This document shows, piece by piece, positions 1 through 8,322 of a stretch of 64,000 nt of DNA. The first letter of the stretch is position 1. The number at the start of each line of letters is the position of its first letter. The DNA comes from Halobacillus litoralis (GTDB lineage: Bacteria; Bacillota; Bacilli; Bacillales; Halobacillaceae): positions 1-64,000 of the forward strand of contig NZ_WMEW01000003.1 of NCBI RefSeq assembly GCF_009856355.1. The letters are read 5' to 3'. Under the pieces are notes generated by a model that was given only the letters and a program-made list of their open reading frames with translations, was not told the origin of the DNA and made no database searches. The position numbers were made by a program, and so were the translations under genes.

Positions 1-33
1 TGTCGGAGGCGGGGGTTGAGGCTCCGGGGGTTT

Positions 34-945
34 TTAAACAAATCCCTCCGTCCTCTCTTGCTTAAGAAATTCTCTTGATATATCTATGAAATCCTTTAAT
101 GGGGGTGAAAGCCATTTATCCTTATGCCACGCCAGCTGGGTAAATATTGGTGGCTGGGGGCTCTTCCATCCCAAATCAACAATCTTCCCTTCCGTAAGCT
201 CACGTTCAACAACCATTTGAGGAAGCGCAGCGATCCCAAGGCCGGCGATGACACACTGCTTAATCGCCTCAATACTCCCAAATTCCAGCTTATTGACGGG
301 ATAGACCTCTGAAGCGGTACACGTCTGCTCCAGGAGATTTCTGTACGAGCATCCATCTTCTGTAAGAAGAAGAGGCTCGCGTTCAATATCGCTCAGCTGA
401 AAGCCTTTCGATCCTGCTAATGGGTGATCACTGGCAGCCACAAGCTTGATATCCTCCTGAAGCAGCGTTTCAATGGTCAGGGAGTCTCGCGGACTGGACC
501 TGTCCATAATAAAAGCCGCATCCAGGCGTCCGTCCATTAAATCCCTGCGGGCATATTCATCAGAGTGGGCAGGCTTGAAGATTAATTCCACGTGAGGATG
601 ACGGCTTTTAAATGCTTTTAAAACAGGAGGAAGTCTGTATGTACATTGACTTTCCTGGGCTCCGATGGTCAGTCTTCCGCCATTTCCCCTTTCCCCGTTA
701 ACCGCCATCCGGGCTTCCTCACTGATTTTCACCATCTTTTCAGCATACCCTTTAAACTGATGCCCGGCCTCGGTGAGCACAAGCTTTCTCCCAAGCCGTT
801 CAAATAATGGTCTTCCCAGCTGCGTTTCCAGCGATTTAACCTGCGCTGTCACACTGGATTGAGCAAAATTGAGCATAGAAGCGGTTTTCGTGAAATTCAA
901 GGTTTCTGCTGCCGTTAAAAATGTGAGCAGCTGTTTTTCATCCAT
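34..945 (-). CDS. ywqM: LysR-family transcriptional regulator, YwqM-like
   Basis: Predicted cytoplasmic DNA-binding regulator of 303 residues. An N-terminal winged helix-turn-helix (about residues 1-60; the segment LTAAETLNFTKTASMLNFAQ is typical LysR) is followed by a periplasmic-binding-like effector domain (about 85-300). I chose the ATG at 945 over the upstream in-frame ATG at 960 because GGAGGG lies 7 bases before it. It is divergent from a FMN-dependent oxidoreductase gene 112 bases away, the same arrangement as ywqM/ywqN in Bacillus subtilis, so it probably regulates that neighbour. The family call is firm; the orthology is inferred from the gene order and the effector is unknown. Confidence 0.85.
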   Translation of the reverse strand: MDEKQLLTFLTAAETLNFTKTASMLNFAQSSVTAQVKSLETQLGRPLFERLGRKLVLTEAGHQFKGYAEKMVKISEEARMAVNGERGNGGRLTIGAQESQCTYRLPPVLKAFKSRHPHVELIFKPAHSDEYARRDLMDGRLDAAFIMDRSSPRDSLTIETLLQEDIKLVAASDHPLAGSKGFQLSDIEREPLLLTEDGCSYRNLLEQTCTASEVYPVNKLEFGSIEAIKQCVIAGLGIAALPQMVVERELTEGKIVDLGWKSPQPPIFTQLAWHKDKWLSPPLKDFIDISREFLKQERTEGFV

Positions 946-1057
946 TCTGCATCCCTCCATCGTTTTTTTCGATCATAACAATTCAAATCATCCGTTTTTA
1001 TGATGGATAGCTTTAGTATATGCTAAATGAAGAAGAGAAACAAAAGGAGGTAAAGAA

Positions 1058-1612
1058 ATGAAAATTGCTGTATTGAATGGCGGAAGCCGGCAGGGCGGAA
1101 ACACACAAATGCTTACTGAAAAGTTGGTTGAAGGGCTGGAAGTCACCACTTTTCACCTCGAAACATATACCATCCTGCCCATCATGGACGGCCGGCATGA
1201 CGAAGGCGGTTTTCTGCCGGTGGATGATGACTACAAAGCCTTGATGGAACAAGTGATGAGCTATGATCTTCTTATTTTTGCAACACCTGTATACTGGTAT
1301 TCCATGTCAGCGGCAATGAAGCTGTTCATCGACCGGTGGTCCCAGACGATGAGGGATTCTGAGTACGGGGATTTCCGTGAGCGGATGGCTGAAAAACAAG
1401 CGGTTGTACTTGCGGTTGGAGGCGATTCTCCTTATATGAAAGCTCTTCCGCTTCTGCAGCAGTTCCAACATATTTTCCAGTTTGTACACCTGCCCTTTTC
1501 CGGTTACGTCCTTGGACAGGCAAACAAACCCGGGGAAATACTAGAGGACTCTCAAGCCTTATTCGCTGCAGAGGAATGGAACAAGAAACTCCATACCTTG
1601 ATAAAGGCATAA
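1058..1612 (+). CDS. ywqN: NAD(P)H-dependent FMN oxidoreductase, YwqN-like
   Basis: Flavodoxin-fold reductase of 184 residues. The N-terminal LNGGSRQGGNTQML segment is the FMN phosphate-binding loop of the NADPH-dependent FMN reductase family, and the ATPVYWYSMSAAMKLFIDR segment is the conserved second flavin-binding region. A strong AGGAGG lies 7-8 bases before the ATG. Members of the family reduce quinones, azo compounds or metal ions; no substrate can be read from this sequence. It is divergent from a LysR gene (ywqM-like), its likely regulator. It is convergent with the purine permease gene, and the terminator between them is split by a repeat element. Confidence 0.85.
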   Translation: MKIAVLNGGSRQGGNTQMLTEKLVEGLEVTTFHLETYTILPIMDGRHDEGGFLPVDDDYKALMEQVMSYDLLIFATPVYWYSMSAAMKLFIDRWSQTMRDSEYGDFRERMAEKQAVVLAVGGDSPYMKALPLLQQFQHIFQFVHLPFSGYVLGQANKPGEILEDSQALFAAEEWNKKLHTLIKA

Positions 1613-1640
1613 AAAAACCTGGAGCTCACATGCTCCAGGT
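1611..1640. terminator. Terminator hairpin, left copy of a duplicated pair
   Basis: A 22-base hairpin (1618-1639, 9-base arms) directly follows the ywqN stop codon. Seven A residues on its left give a T-run for minus-strand transcripts; on the plus side only a weak AT-rich tail follows. The identical 22 bases recur at 2019-2040 on the far side of repeat copy A. Confidence 0.75.
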
Positions 1641-2018
1641 ATTATAGTGTAGAAATATCCTATTTTTCGTCCGATGTCTCAGGAACTGTCAACAGCAGTT
1701 GTTCACGAACATGACCTTCCTCACAACAACGACGCGATTGCTGTTCTATTCAGTCTGGAAACCTGTGCTCAGCATTCTCTCTTATACATGGCAGATCTAT
1801 TTCAGTTCTATCTATTCCGACGTTGGCACGAGGAGCGTTCGGTGGTGACGCCTGCGGGACCAGCACGAGCCGAAGATCCACTTGGTCAAATGGTTTCTTG
1901 ACCAAGTCAGCTGAGGCCGTGCCCACGGCAAGCATCCACCGGTAAGCGGAACGTCCTCCTCACATGAGACATACGGCCAACTCTAACTGGAAAACGCAGC
2001 GTTTTCTAATGACGGAAT
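1640..2018 (+). repeat. Terminator-associated repeat (TAR) copy A
   Basis: Non-coding element of about 380 bases between convergent ywqN and the purine permease gene. It holds the right-hand module shared with copies B, C and D (about 1824-1990, ending in CTCTAACTGG) and a conserved 9-base-arm hairpin (1881-1889 with 1898-1906). The left module seen in C and D is absent. The short frames inside have no ribosome binding site or recognisable product. It is flanked by two identical copies of the host terminator hairpin. No transposase is present. Confidence 0.8.
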
Positions 2019-2057
2019 CCTGGAGCTCACATGCTCCAGGATTATTCGTTTTTTATA
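2019..2057 (+). terminator. Terminator hairpin, right copy of a duplicated pair
   Basis: This is the same 22-base hairpin as at 1618-1639, here followed within 10 bases by a T-rich run (2049-2054), so it works in the plus direction. It lies just downstream of the minus-strand permease stop codon. Together the two copies retain the A-run on one side and the T-run on the other, as if one bidirectional terminator had been split. Confidence 0.75.
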
Positions 2058-3345
2058 GAAAGACGAAATACATGATAAACAATCCGCCCAATGTATACAT
2101 AATCGGGTGCACCTGCTTCCATTCTCTGCGGGCAATCATCGCAAATGGATAAAGAATGAATCCAAGAGCGATACCTGTAGCTACACTATACGTGAGCGGC
2201 ATCATAATAATCGTAACAAACGCCGGTATTGTAACTTCCAGACGGCTCCAGTCAATTTCTTTGACTTCTACGGCCATCAGCGCTCCGACAATGATCAACG
2301 CCGGCGCCGTGACTTCAGGTGTTACCACACCAAGAAGCGGCGAAAAGAACAATGCGATGAAGAAACAAGCGGAAATGATGACACTTGTAAAACCCGTTCT
2401 ACCTCCAACCGCGACGCCTGCCGATGACTCCACGAACGATGCCGTCGTCGATGTTCCGAAGATGGCTCCAAGTACACCGGACGATGAATCCGCAAGCAGG
2501 GCACGGCCAGCATTCGGGATTTTGTTATCCTTCATCATCCCGGCCTGACTGGCTACCGCGATCAACGCTCCGGCTGTATCAAAGAAAGCTACGAACAGGA
2601 ACGTGAAAATCACAGCAATGACTTCGGGCTGGAATATATCACCCAGGTGCTGGAATACGACGCCGAATGTGGGAGCCATACTCGGAACTTCCCCGACAAT
2701 AGAACCCGGCACATCCATAAGACCGAAAACCATACCGATGATGCTTGTCACCACAATGCCGTAGAAAATCCCACCACGTATACCGCGGACAAGCATCATC
2801 AACGTCACAACAAAACCAAAGCCTGCCAGAGCTGTTGTTGGTGATGTCAGGTCACCAATGGTCACAAATGTTTCCTCATTAGAAACGACCAGTCCGGCAT
2901 TTTTCAACCCTACAAAGGCGATGAAAAAACCGATTCCACCCGCAATGGCATGCTTCAAATCCTTAGGAATGACATTGATAATCTTTTCCCGGATCTTAAA
3001 CAAACTTAAAATCATAAAGATAATGCCTGCAATAAATACCCCGGTCAGGGCAACCTGCCATTCAATTCCCATACCGATGACAACAGAGAAGGTGAAGAAT
3101 GAATTCAACCCCATACTCGGCGCGATGCCTACTGGGAAGTTAGCCATCAGACCGATCAGCAGAGAACCAAAGATAGCGGATAAAGCCGTTGCTGTGAACA
3201 ACGCGCCCTGATCCATCCCCGCCTGACTGAGTATGATTGGATTCACAACGAGAATATAAGCCATAGACAAAAACGTGGTCACGCCGGCCATCGTTTCTTT
3301 TTTTATCGTTGTCCCTCTTTCTTCAAACTGAAAGAAGTTTTTCAT
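2053..3345 (-). CDS. pbuG: NCS2-family guanine/hypoxanthine permease
   Basis: Multi-pass membrane transporter of 430 residues of the AzgA-like NCS2 branch, importing purine bases by proton symport. Family hallmarks are the SMGLNSFFTF and FFDTAGALIAVASQAG segments and about 12 or more hydrophobic spans. The ATG at 3345 is preceded by GGAGGG with 6 bases spacing; a longer in-frame start would overlap the upstream terminator and is rejected. A guanine-type riboswitch and terminator stand directly upstream, which fits a permease for guanine/hypoxanthine and predicts repression when guanine is plentiful. pbuG is the closest B. subtilis analogue; assignment to pbuG rather than pbuO is an inference. 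Confidence 0.88.
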   Translation of the reverse strand: MKNFFQFEERGTTIKKETMAGVTTFLSMAYILVVNPIILSQAGMDQGALFTATALSAIFGSLLIGLMANFPVGIAPSMGLNSFFTFSVVIGMGIEWQVALTGVFIAGIIFMILSLFKIREKIINVIPKDLKHAIAGGIGFFIAFVGLKNAGLVVSNEETFVTIGDLTSPTTALAGFGFVVTLMMLVRGIRGGIFYGIVVTSIIGMVFGLMDVPGSIVGEVPSMAPTFGVVFQHLGDIFQPEVIAVIFTFLFVAFFDTAGALIAVASQAGMMKDNKIPNAGRALLADSSSGVLGAIFGTSTTASFVESSAGVAVGGRTGFTSVIISACFFIALFFSPLLGVVTPEVTAPALIIVGALMAVEVKEIDWSRLEVTIPAFVTIIMMPLTYSVATGIALGFILYPFAMIARREWKQVHPIMYTLGGLFIMYFVFL

Positions 3346-3362
3346 GGTGTTCCCTCCTAAAC

Positions 3363-3486
3363 AAAAAAACACCGGCAGCTGCCGGTGCGTATACCAAGGG
3401 AAAGATCCATCTGTTTTCCCCTTGTAGACGAGCTATTTCCGGTAGCTGGTAGAGACGCTCAGGCCGTATTCCTGAACTTATACAAG
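3363..3486 (-). promoter_or_regulatory. Guanine-class purine riboswitch with terminator
   Basis: On the minus strand the aptamer (3486 to 3421) shows P1 arms CTTGTA/TACAAG, a P2/L2 region containing AATACGGCCTGAG, the J2/3-P3 stretch GTCTCTACCAGCTACCG, and J3/1 reading GTCTAC. The C at the base-pairing position of J3/1 predicts guanine/hypoxanthine rather than adenine. An 18-base perfect palindrome (3370-3387) followed by seven T residues is the expression-platform terminator. Between them, bases that form the P1 3' arm can pair instead with a downstream CCCTTG segment, a plausible switching helix. A TATAAT-like -10 lies upstream at 3503-3508 on the same strand. Confidence 0.93.
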
Positions 3487-3646
3487 GTGTTTCGTCAATT
3501 AAATTATAGAGAGAATCATAACAACGGAAAAGTAGAGGGTCAATCCTTTTGCAGGATGTTCTATTATTCTCATTTTTCTTATAAATCCAGAGTTTCCAAG
3601 GTTAACAGCAGATGTAACCCCCTCATTTCCCATTTGCAACGGTTCG

Positions 3647-3675
3647 TTGACAAACTTCCACCCTACCGATATAGA
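3647..3675 (+). promoter_or_regulatory. SigA-type promoter for the Xre membrane regulator
   Basis: TTGACA (3647-3652), a 17-base spacer and TATAGA (3670-3675) lie 55 bases upstream of the start codon at 3730. This is close to consensus for the housekeeping sigma factor. Confidence 0.7.
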
Positions 3676-3729
3676 AAATAATTCCAATGTTTTCTATACT
3701 GGATGTAACAAATATGAAGGAGGCTTTCC

Positions 3730-4524
3730 ATGGAGTTTGGTGAAAAGCTGTTTCAATTAAGAAAAGAAAAAGGGTTGTCGCAGGAAGCGCTCGCTGAGCA
3801 GCTGAAGACCTCCCGGCAGGCCGTAAGTAAATGGGAAAATGGACAGGGGTATCCAGAAATGGAGAAACTGCTGTGCATAGGCAGCAGTTTCAATGTATCG
3901 ATGGACTACCTATTAAAAAAAGAGTCAGAACGAGGACCCGAGGAAGAACAGGGGTATTACGTCAGCCGTGAATTGGCTGAAGCTCATTTGACCTACGTAC
4001 ACTCCATGGGACATTCACTGGCCGTAAGCCTCAGCCTGTTTCTGCTTGGTCTGGTACCATACTTTCTTTTTAAAGGATCTCCCGAAATTCTTGCGGTCAT
4101 GATTGCAGGCTTCGCTGCTGCAGGGGTGATTTTCTTTATTAAAGCCATGACGACCAAAGGTGCAGAAAACTATGAAATCATAAGCAGCAGGGAATTGATC
4201 TTTGACCCCGGATTCAAAACCGAAATCACGGATCGTTTTGAATCTGTCCGAACACGCCTCGTCTCTTTTCTCATGCTTGGGGTAGTTCTTGCCGGTATGG
4301 GATTTGTCACCCTGCTTCTTGAAGAAAATGATGTGACCAACGGGGCTCTGTCTGCGTACTATCCCGTGATTACCACATTATCAGCAGCCGGGGTGTTTAT
4401 CCTTACCCGTGTCATTGCAGCTTTCACAGCATACGACCTGTTGATCCATAGTGAAAAGCATAGTCAGAAGAGAAAGGAAAAATCCGAAAAGAAGCTGCGT
4501 AAGAAATGGAAAGAATGGATCTGA
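3730..4524 (+). CDS. Xre-family regulator with C-terminal membrane segments
   Basis: A 264-residue protein. Residues 1-60 form a Cro/CI-type helix-turn-helix (core SQEALAEQLKTSRQAVSKWE). At least four hydrophobic segments follow (about 92-110, 117-135, 175-195, 210-232), then a Lys/Arg-rich tail. This layout is known in membrane-tethered Xre regulators of Firmicutes whose signals are mostly unknown. AAGGAGG precedes the ATG and a good SigA-type promoter lies upstream. It is monocistronic, ending at a bidirectional terminator. I cannot name a target; autoregulation or regulation of a membrane process is only a guess. Confidence 0.8.
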   Translation: MEFGEKLFQLRKEKGLSQEALAEQLKTSRQAVSKWENGQGYPEMEKLLCIGSSFNVSMDYLLKKESERGPEEEQGYYVSRELAEAHLTYVHSMGHSLAVSLSLFLLGLVPYFLFKGSPEILAVMIAGFAAAGVIFFIKAMTTKGAENYEIISSRELIFDPGFKTEITDRFESVRTRLVSFLMLGVVLAGMGFVTLLLEENDVTNGALSAYYPVITTLSAAGVFILTRVIAAFTAYDLLIHSEKHSQKRKEKSEKKLRKKWKEWI

Positions 4525-4531
4525 CCCACAC

Positions 4532-4565
4532 AAAAAAAGCTGTCCACAATGGACAGCTTTTTTTT
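4532..4565. terminator. Bidirectional terminator
   Basis: Arms at 4532-4545 and 4551-4564 with a 5-base loop; A-run on the left and T-run on the right. It serves the convergent Xre regulator and SurA-like lipoprotein genes. Confidence 0.9.
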
Positions 4566-5325
4566 ATAGATTTACAGTAACTTCGCCTTCTTCACGAAGC
4601 TTGTCTACAAGCTTTTGAGTTTCCTCAGACTGCTTCTGCGTTTGAAGGTTCTGTTTGATTGTATCTTTCACATCTTCATAGGCAGGAATTTCCTGTTCTG
4701 TTTCCGCACTTTCCTGCTGCTCGACAGCTTTGTCGTACTCCGCTTTGACTTCATCATCTGTCGGAGCTTCTACACTGACTTCTTCTTCAAGAAGTTGATC
4801 GACTTTCAGCTGGGAACGGACCTGGGAAAGGACTTCGTCTTCTTTCATTCCCTGGTTGGCAAGCTCTTCAAGAAATTTATCCTTGGATTCCATCTGGTTC
4901 TGCTCGGCAAGGTCTGTCAGCATTTGATTGACTTCTTCATCGGATACCTCGTAATCACGGCTTTCAGCTTCCTGTACGAGCAGCTCCTGACCGACAAGGT
5001 TGTTGGCGACATCTTTCTTCAGCTGTTCCTGATCAAGCTCTGTACCTGTCATTTGTGACTGCATAGCCATCTGTTGGAATTGGCCTTGATACGTCGTTTC
5101 GAAATCCTCTTTCGTAATTTTCTCTCCATTGACTTCTGCGACTACGTCCGGAACGTTTTCAAGATCCGGCTCAGGCGTTTCGGCCTGTTCGCCTTCCTGC
5201 TGTTCCTCCTGTGTCGTCTCTGTCTCTTCTTTATTATCATCAGAGGCCCCTTCATCTTCCCCGCACGCAGCAAGTAGAGCAACAAAGGCAGCCAGCATTA
5301 AACTCAATAACCATTTTTTATTCAA
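4564..5325 (-). CDS. SurA/PrsA N-domain lipoprotein lacking a parvulin domain
   Basis: Predicted extracytoplasmic lipoprotein of 253 residues. A signal peptide ends in the lipobox LAAC. A very acidic linker (about 25-55) leads into a SurA-type N-terminal chaperone domain (VAEVNGEKITKEDFETTYQG onward) and a C-terminal helix that completes this fold. The parvulin prolyl-isomerase domain that separates these parts in PrsA is not present, so a chaperone role without isomerase activity is likely. I prefer a TTG start at 5325 because AGGAG is 8 bases upstream; the ATG at 5331 is only 2 bases from it. Partner proteins are unknown. Confidence 0.8.
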   Translation of the reverse strand: MNKKWLLSLMLAAFVALLAACGEDEGASDDNKEETETTQEEQQEGEQAETPEPDLENVPDVVAEVNGEKITKEDFETTYQGQFQQMAMQSQMTGTELDQEQLKKDVANNLVGQELLVQEAESRDYEVSDEEVNQMLTDLAEQNQMESKDKFLEELANQGMKEDEVLSQVRSQLKVDQLLEEEVSVEAPTDDEVKAEYDKAVEQQESAETEQEIPAYEDVKDTIKQNLQTQKQSEETQKLVDKLREEGEVTVNL

Positions 5326-5735
5326 TGTCATTTCTCCTTTTTTCATCTGGTTGTGTTAGCCATTGTAACACGCGACCGGCTTCTGTAAATAGAGCGCAGC
5401 CGCTCCACTGTCCAGATTGCAGTTTGGTTGCATAACTAAGAACCGGGAATACAGCTTTTACAGGCAGAAGCGTGTTCATGGATGAACAAATGTGGAAAAT
5501 GTGTAAAAAAACGATGACACGTTGTCACAGACCCGCTGCCTCGTGTATAGAAGCCCGGGTTCATTCGTTCTTCCATAGTTTAACAAGGATTCATATCTCT
5601 TAAAAGCCTTCTCTCATAAATAGGTCCTTTTTCACGTTTGATTTTTTCGAATAGTTGAAATTATCGACGACCTCTTATAGTATAATGTCTATAAATGGTT
5701 TACTAGTTTTCTGATTTCCGTAGAGGAGTGAGCAC
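5326..5735. other. 410-base intergenic region between divergent genes
   Basis: No coding frame of note. It contains two small inverted repeats, GTTCAT/ATGAAC (5474-5487) and TGACA/TGTCA (5515-5527), either of which could be a regulator site. A TATAAT at 5681-5686 with a TTGAAA 20 bases upstream may be the promoter of the 5736 gene, although the spacing is long. Confidence 0.4.
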
Positions 5736-5993
5736 ATGTTAAAGGAATCTGACTTCCCGACTCAAGAACTAAAAGAGCAGTGGATCAAAGTACGAAACAA
5801 AAAACTGGAGGAAATGGCTCAGTATATCCAGCGGTACTTCCACCTGACGAAGGTGAGGGAAAATCCAAGCAGCTATGAGGTTCAAGGCTACTTTTATCAG
5901 CCTGGGTTCGGAGAAGTGAGAATGGCGTTTGAGTTCAGCTACGAGAACGTCGCCAAATTCACGGATCTATTCGACGAACCGATTGAAAAATAA
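5736..5993 (+). CDS. Conserved-looking small protein of unknown function
   Basis: An 85-residue soluble protein with no signal peptide or membrane segment. It is rich in aromatic and charged residues, with a helical first half (about 1-35) and a likely beta-rich second half. GAGGAG lies 8 bases before the ATG, and a strong bidirectional terminator follows directly, so it is transcribed alone. I do not recognise the family and assign no function. Confidence 0.65.
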   Translation: MLKESDFPTQELKEQWIKVRNKKLEEMAQYIQRYFHLTKVRENPSSYEVQGYFYQPGFGEVRMAFEFSYENVAKFTDLFDEPIEK

Positions 5994-5994
5994 C

Positions 5995-6039
5995 AAGCAT
6001 TAAAAAAGGACCTTCATTCAAGGTCCTTTTTTAATGCTT
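5995..6039. terminator. Bidirectional terminator with a 20-base perfect stem
   Basis: Arms 5995-6014 and 6020-6039 are perfectly complementary around a 5-base loop, with internal A and T runs. It overlaps the stop codon of the minus-strand Z1 gene and follows the 5736 gene closely. Confidence 0.92.
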
Positions 6040-8232
6040 TCCTTTCACAGTCCGCCCCGCATAAATGGTCGGAGCTGCTTCGGCTGGAGCTACGAGGACC
6101 GGCCACCAAAACGGTGATCCCCGCCATCCCTGCTCTTTCTTCCCTTCCTGTCTCAGCATGATTAAAGCTGGAAATTCACGAGCCAGGCGGCGGGCCTCCG
6201 CCAGCTCTCCCCGCCCGCGCCCAGGAGTATCCGGAGAATTTTCATAACTGCCATCCTGTTTCCGGCGCTGGATGTTCCTGTTTTTTCTGGCAAGTATCCA
6301 GACATACGCCCCTTTTTCTGATCCTGCGCTTAGATAATCCAGCGCACTCTCATACTCATCGATAGAAAAGTCATACCCCTCTTCCATTTCAAGGGTTTCA
6401 TGAACAAGTCTGAGCATTTGCCGAGCCTCATCGACAGGGACAAGATACGCTCCGTCCCGTTCTTTTACGGCTGTCATTTTCAACTGTTCTACCCGATCAT
6501 CCAACTGCCGGATCTGCTTTTGTATATGGGTCTTATAACCGGTCTGGAACCCGACAGGCAGCATCCGCTTATGCGGCTTCATCGTCAGGACATTGGATAG
6601 CAGGATTTTGTTCGGACTGCAGGGGATGATTTCTTCTGTTCCATCTCTTTGAATGAATACAACCCCCTGATCATGCCCTCCTCTCTCAAACGCGCGCCGC
6701 AGCTCTGAGTCAAATTCGTGGATCCGTTTCATCACCGTGTATATCCGGGCCGTCGTATAAAACCGAGTGACCGCAAGATCAGCGGCAGGCCTGGCTCCGT
6801 ACATCCGTGAATGCTGAAGTACCGTATCCTGCTGAAAGGATTTCGGGTTTCTTCCATAGAAAAATCCGATCAGGTTGTGAATAGTTACTCCCCTGTCCAG
6901 AATCTGGCCCCCGATAAATATATTCATTGGTGCACGCAGCTTCAACTCTCCCTTGTAGTCCAGCAGCTCCTGAACATCCTTTTCTGAATTGACGACACTG
7001 CTTACGATGTATTCCTCATCAAAGGAACGGCGGACTTCCTCATAAACCTGATTGAAATCCGGGCAAGGCGATTTTTTCAATTTGTTCACCGAGCGTACCA
7101 AATCATCATACGATTCACGAACAAGCGTCTGGAATGTCCCGCTTTCCTCCCTGGATGCTTCCGTAAGCAGTGTTTCAAAGCCTACAATCAACTCGGCCTG
7201 CCAGGCATGGGCGCTCTTGCCCCGTTCCGTATGAATGATAAAGGAGTACTTCTCCTCACGCTTGCCCATCATGCGCTGCTGACAGCGTCGTATAGACGCC
7301 CCCACAATAAAATTCACAACAGCCCTCCGGATGTTGGAGATGTTCTTCTGTTCAAGGAGCTGGTCCATTTTCACCCTGCGGCCGTCCATTTTTTTCATGA
7401 CTTCCAATTCTTTTTCGTTCACTTCGTGGAAAAGGTACGAAGCCAGGTGGTCTTCCTTTTCACTCATCTCGAAGTAGACCTCCCCGCCGATGTACCGGTT
7501 ATGAACCGGAACCAGTTCCGTAAAAGACGGCCGGATCGGTTCAAACACCTTCCCCTCGTGAATCGTCATATCCTCCGGCTGCAGGTACAGCGAATACGGA
7601 GTCGCGGTCACTTGTAAAAATGCGGTGTGCTTGAGGTTTTTGCGGAGTTCATTGATTTTTGTCGCAATGACACGCATCTGCTTAAGGTTTTGATCCCGCT
7701 TATATTCATAAGCGACACTGGCAAAATCCGCTTCATCGTCGATAAAGAGCACCCGTTTCTCCTTTAATTCGGGATATTTCTCTTCCAATGCAGCCCTCAG
7801 GCGCTCCAGGTTATTCGTCTCCTTTTTTACGATCAATGCGAGCTTTTGAGACCACTCATATTTTCTAAGATTATCAGGCATCGACATAATGTCATAGACT
7901 CGCATCGCATCCTTTTCCACAGCTCCTGAGAATTCCTCCTCCAGACGGGCATATGTCTGGCGGACGAGTGCGTTCGTTCCTTTCGTCAGAAGGATCACGA
8001 CATCAAAACCGTTATCGTACATCAACCCCATAACCCCGATAAAAGTACGGGTTTTACCAGACTGCACTTTTCCTAAAAGCATCCCCGGCCGCTGCTCGGA
8101 AGTGACGGATGACGTAAGCTTGGCAGCTGTACGGACCATCGTCTCACGAACCTGCTGTTTATATTCATTTTTCTTATTCAAATATTTAAAAAAGGCCCCA
8201 TCGGTTTTGAGGTCCTGTATGCTTCCAGTCAT
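6031..8232 (-). CDS. Orphan Z1-domain SF2 helicase-like ATPase
   Basis: A 733-residue predicted ATPase. Superfamily 2 motifs are visible: Walker A GKVQSGKT (54-61), motif II DDEAD (165-169), motif III TATP (209-212), and an arginine-finger region QHSRMYGAR in the second half (about 500). The arrangement GQILDRGVTIHNLIGFFYGR is typical of Z1-domain proteins. In other bacteria Z1 ATPases often sit beside MORC-type GHKL ATPases, nucleases or methyltransferases in restriction-like loci. Here no such partner is visible on either side. AAAGGAG lies 8 bases before the start. Family call by motif recognition; the cellular role, possibly defence or DNA repair, is inference. Confidence 0.8.
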   Translation of the reverse strand: MTGSIQDLKTDGAFFKYLNKKNEYKQQVRETMVRTAAKLTSSVTSEQRPGMLLGKVQSGKTRTFIGVMGLMYDNGFDVVILLTKGTNALVRQTYARLEEEFSGAVEKDAMRVYDIMSMPDNLRKYEWSQKLALIVKKETNNLERLRAALEEKYPELKEKRVLFIDDEADFASVAYEYKRDQNLKQMRVIATKINELRKNLKHTAFLQVTATPYSLYLQPEDMTIHEGKVFEPIRPSFTELVPVHNRYIGGEVYFEMSEKEDHLASYLFHEVNEKELEVMKKMDGRRVKMDQLLEQKNISNIRRAVVNFIVGASIRRCQQRMMGKREEKYSFIIHTERGKSAHAWQAELIVGFETLLTEASREESGTFQTLVRESYDDLVRSVNKLKKSPCPDFNQVYEEVRRSFDEEYIVSSVVNSEKDVQELLDYKGELKLRAPMNIFIGGQILDRGVTIHNLIGFFYGRNPKSFQQDTVLQHSRMYGARPAADLAVTRFYTTARIYTVMKRIHEFDSELRRAFERGGHDQGVVFIQRDGTEEIIPCSPNKILLSNVLTMKPHKRMLPVGFQTGYKTHIQKQIRQLDDRVEQLKMTAVKERDGAYLVPVDEARQMLRLVHETLEMEEGYDFSIDEYESALDYLSAGSEKGAYVWILARKNRNIQRRKQDGSYENSPDTPGRGRGELAEARRLAREFPALIMLRQEGKKEQGWRGSPFWWPVLVAPAEAAPTIYAGRTVKGKH

Positions 8233-8285
8233 ATTGAAGTCTCCTTTTCACAAAAACATCCTTATTATACAAGAGACTTCCACAT

Positions 8286-8322
8286 AAAAAAAGCGGGGAT
8301 GCCTTATAAGCCGGCTTCCCCG
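8286..8322 (-). terminator. Terminator overlapping the ykvA-like stop codon
   Basis: On the minus strand a GGGGA/TCCCC stem with an inner GCC/GGC pairing spans the stop codon and is followed by seven T residues. Confidence 0.8.

Noticed and set aside
1..33. Possible terminator after the LysR gene at the window edge
   Set aside because: Only about four base pairs can form, and the sequence is cut by the window boundary.
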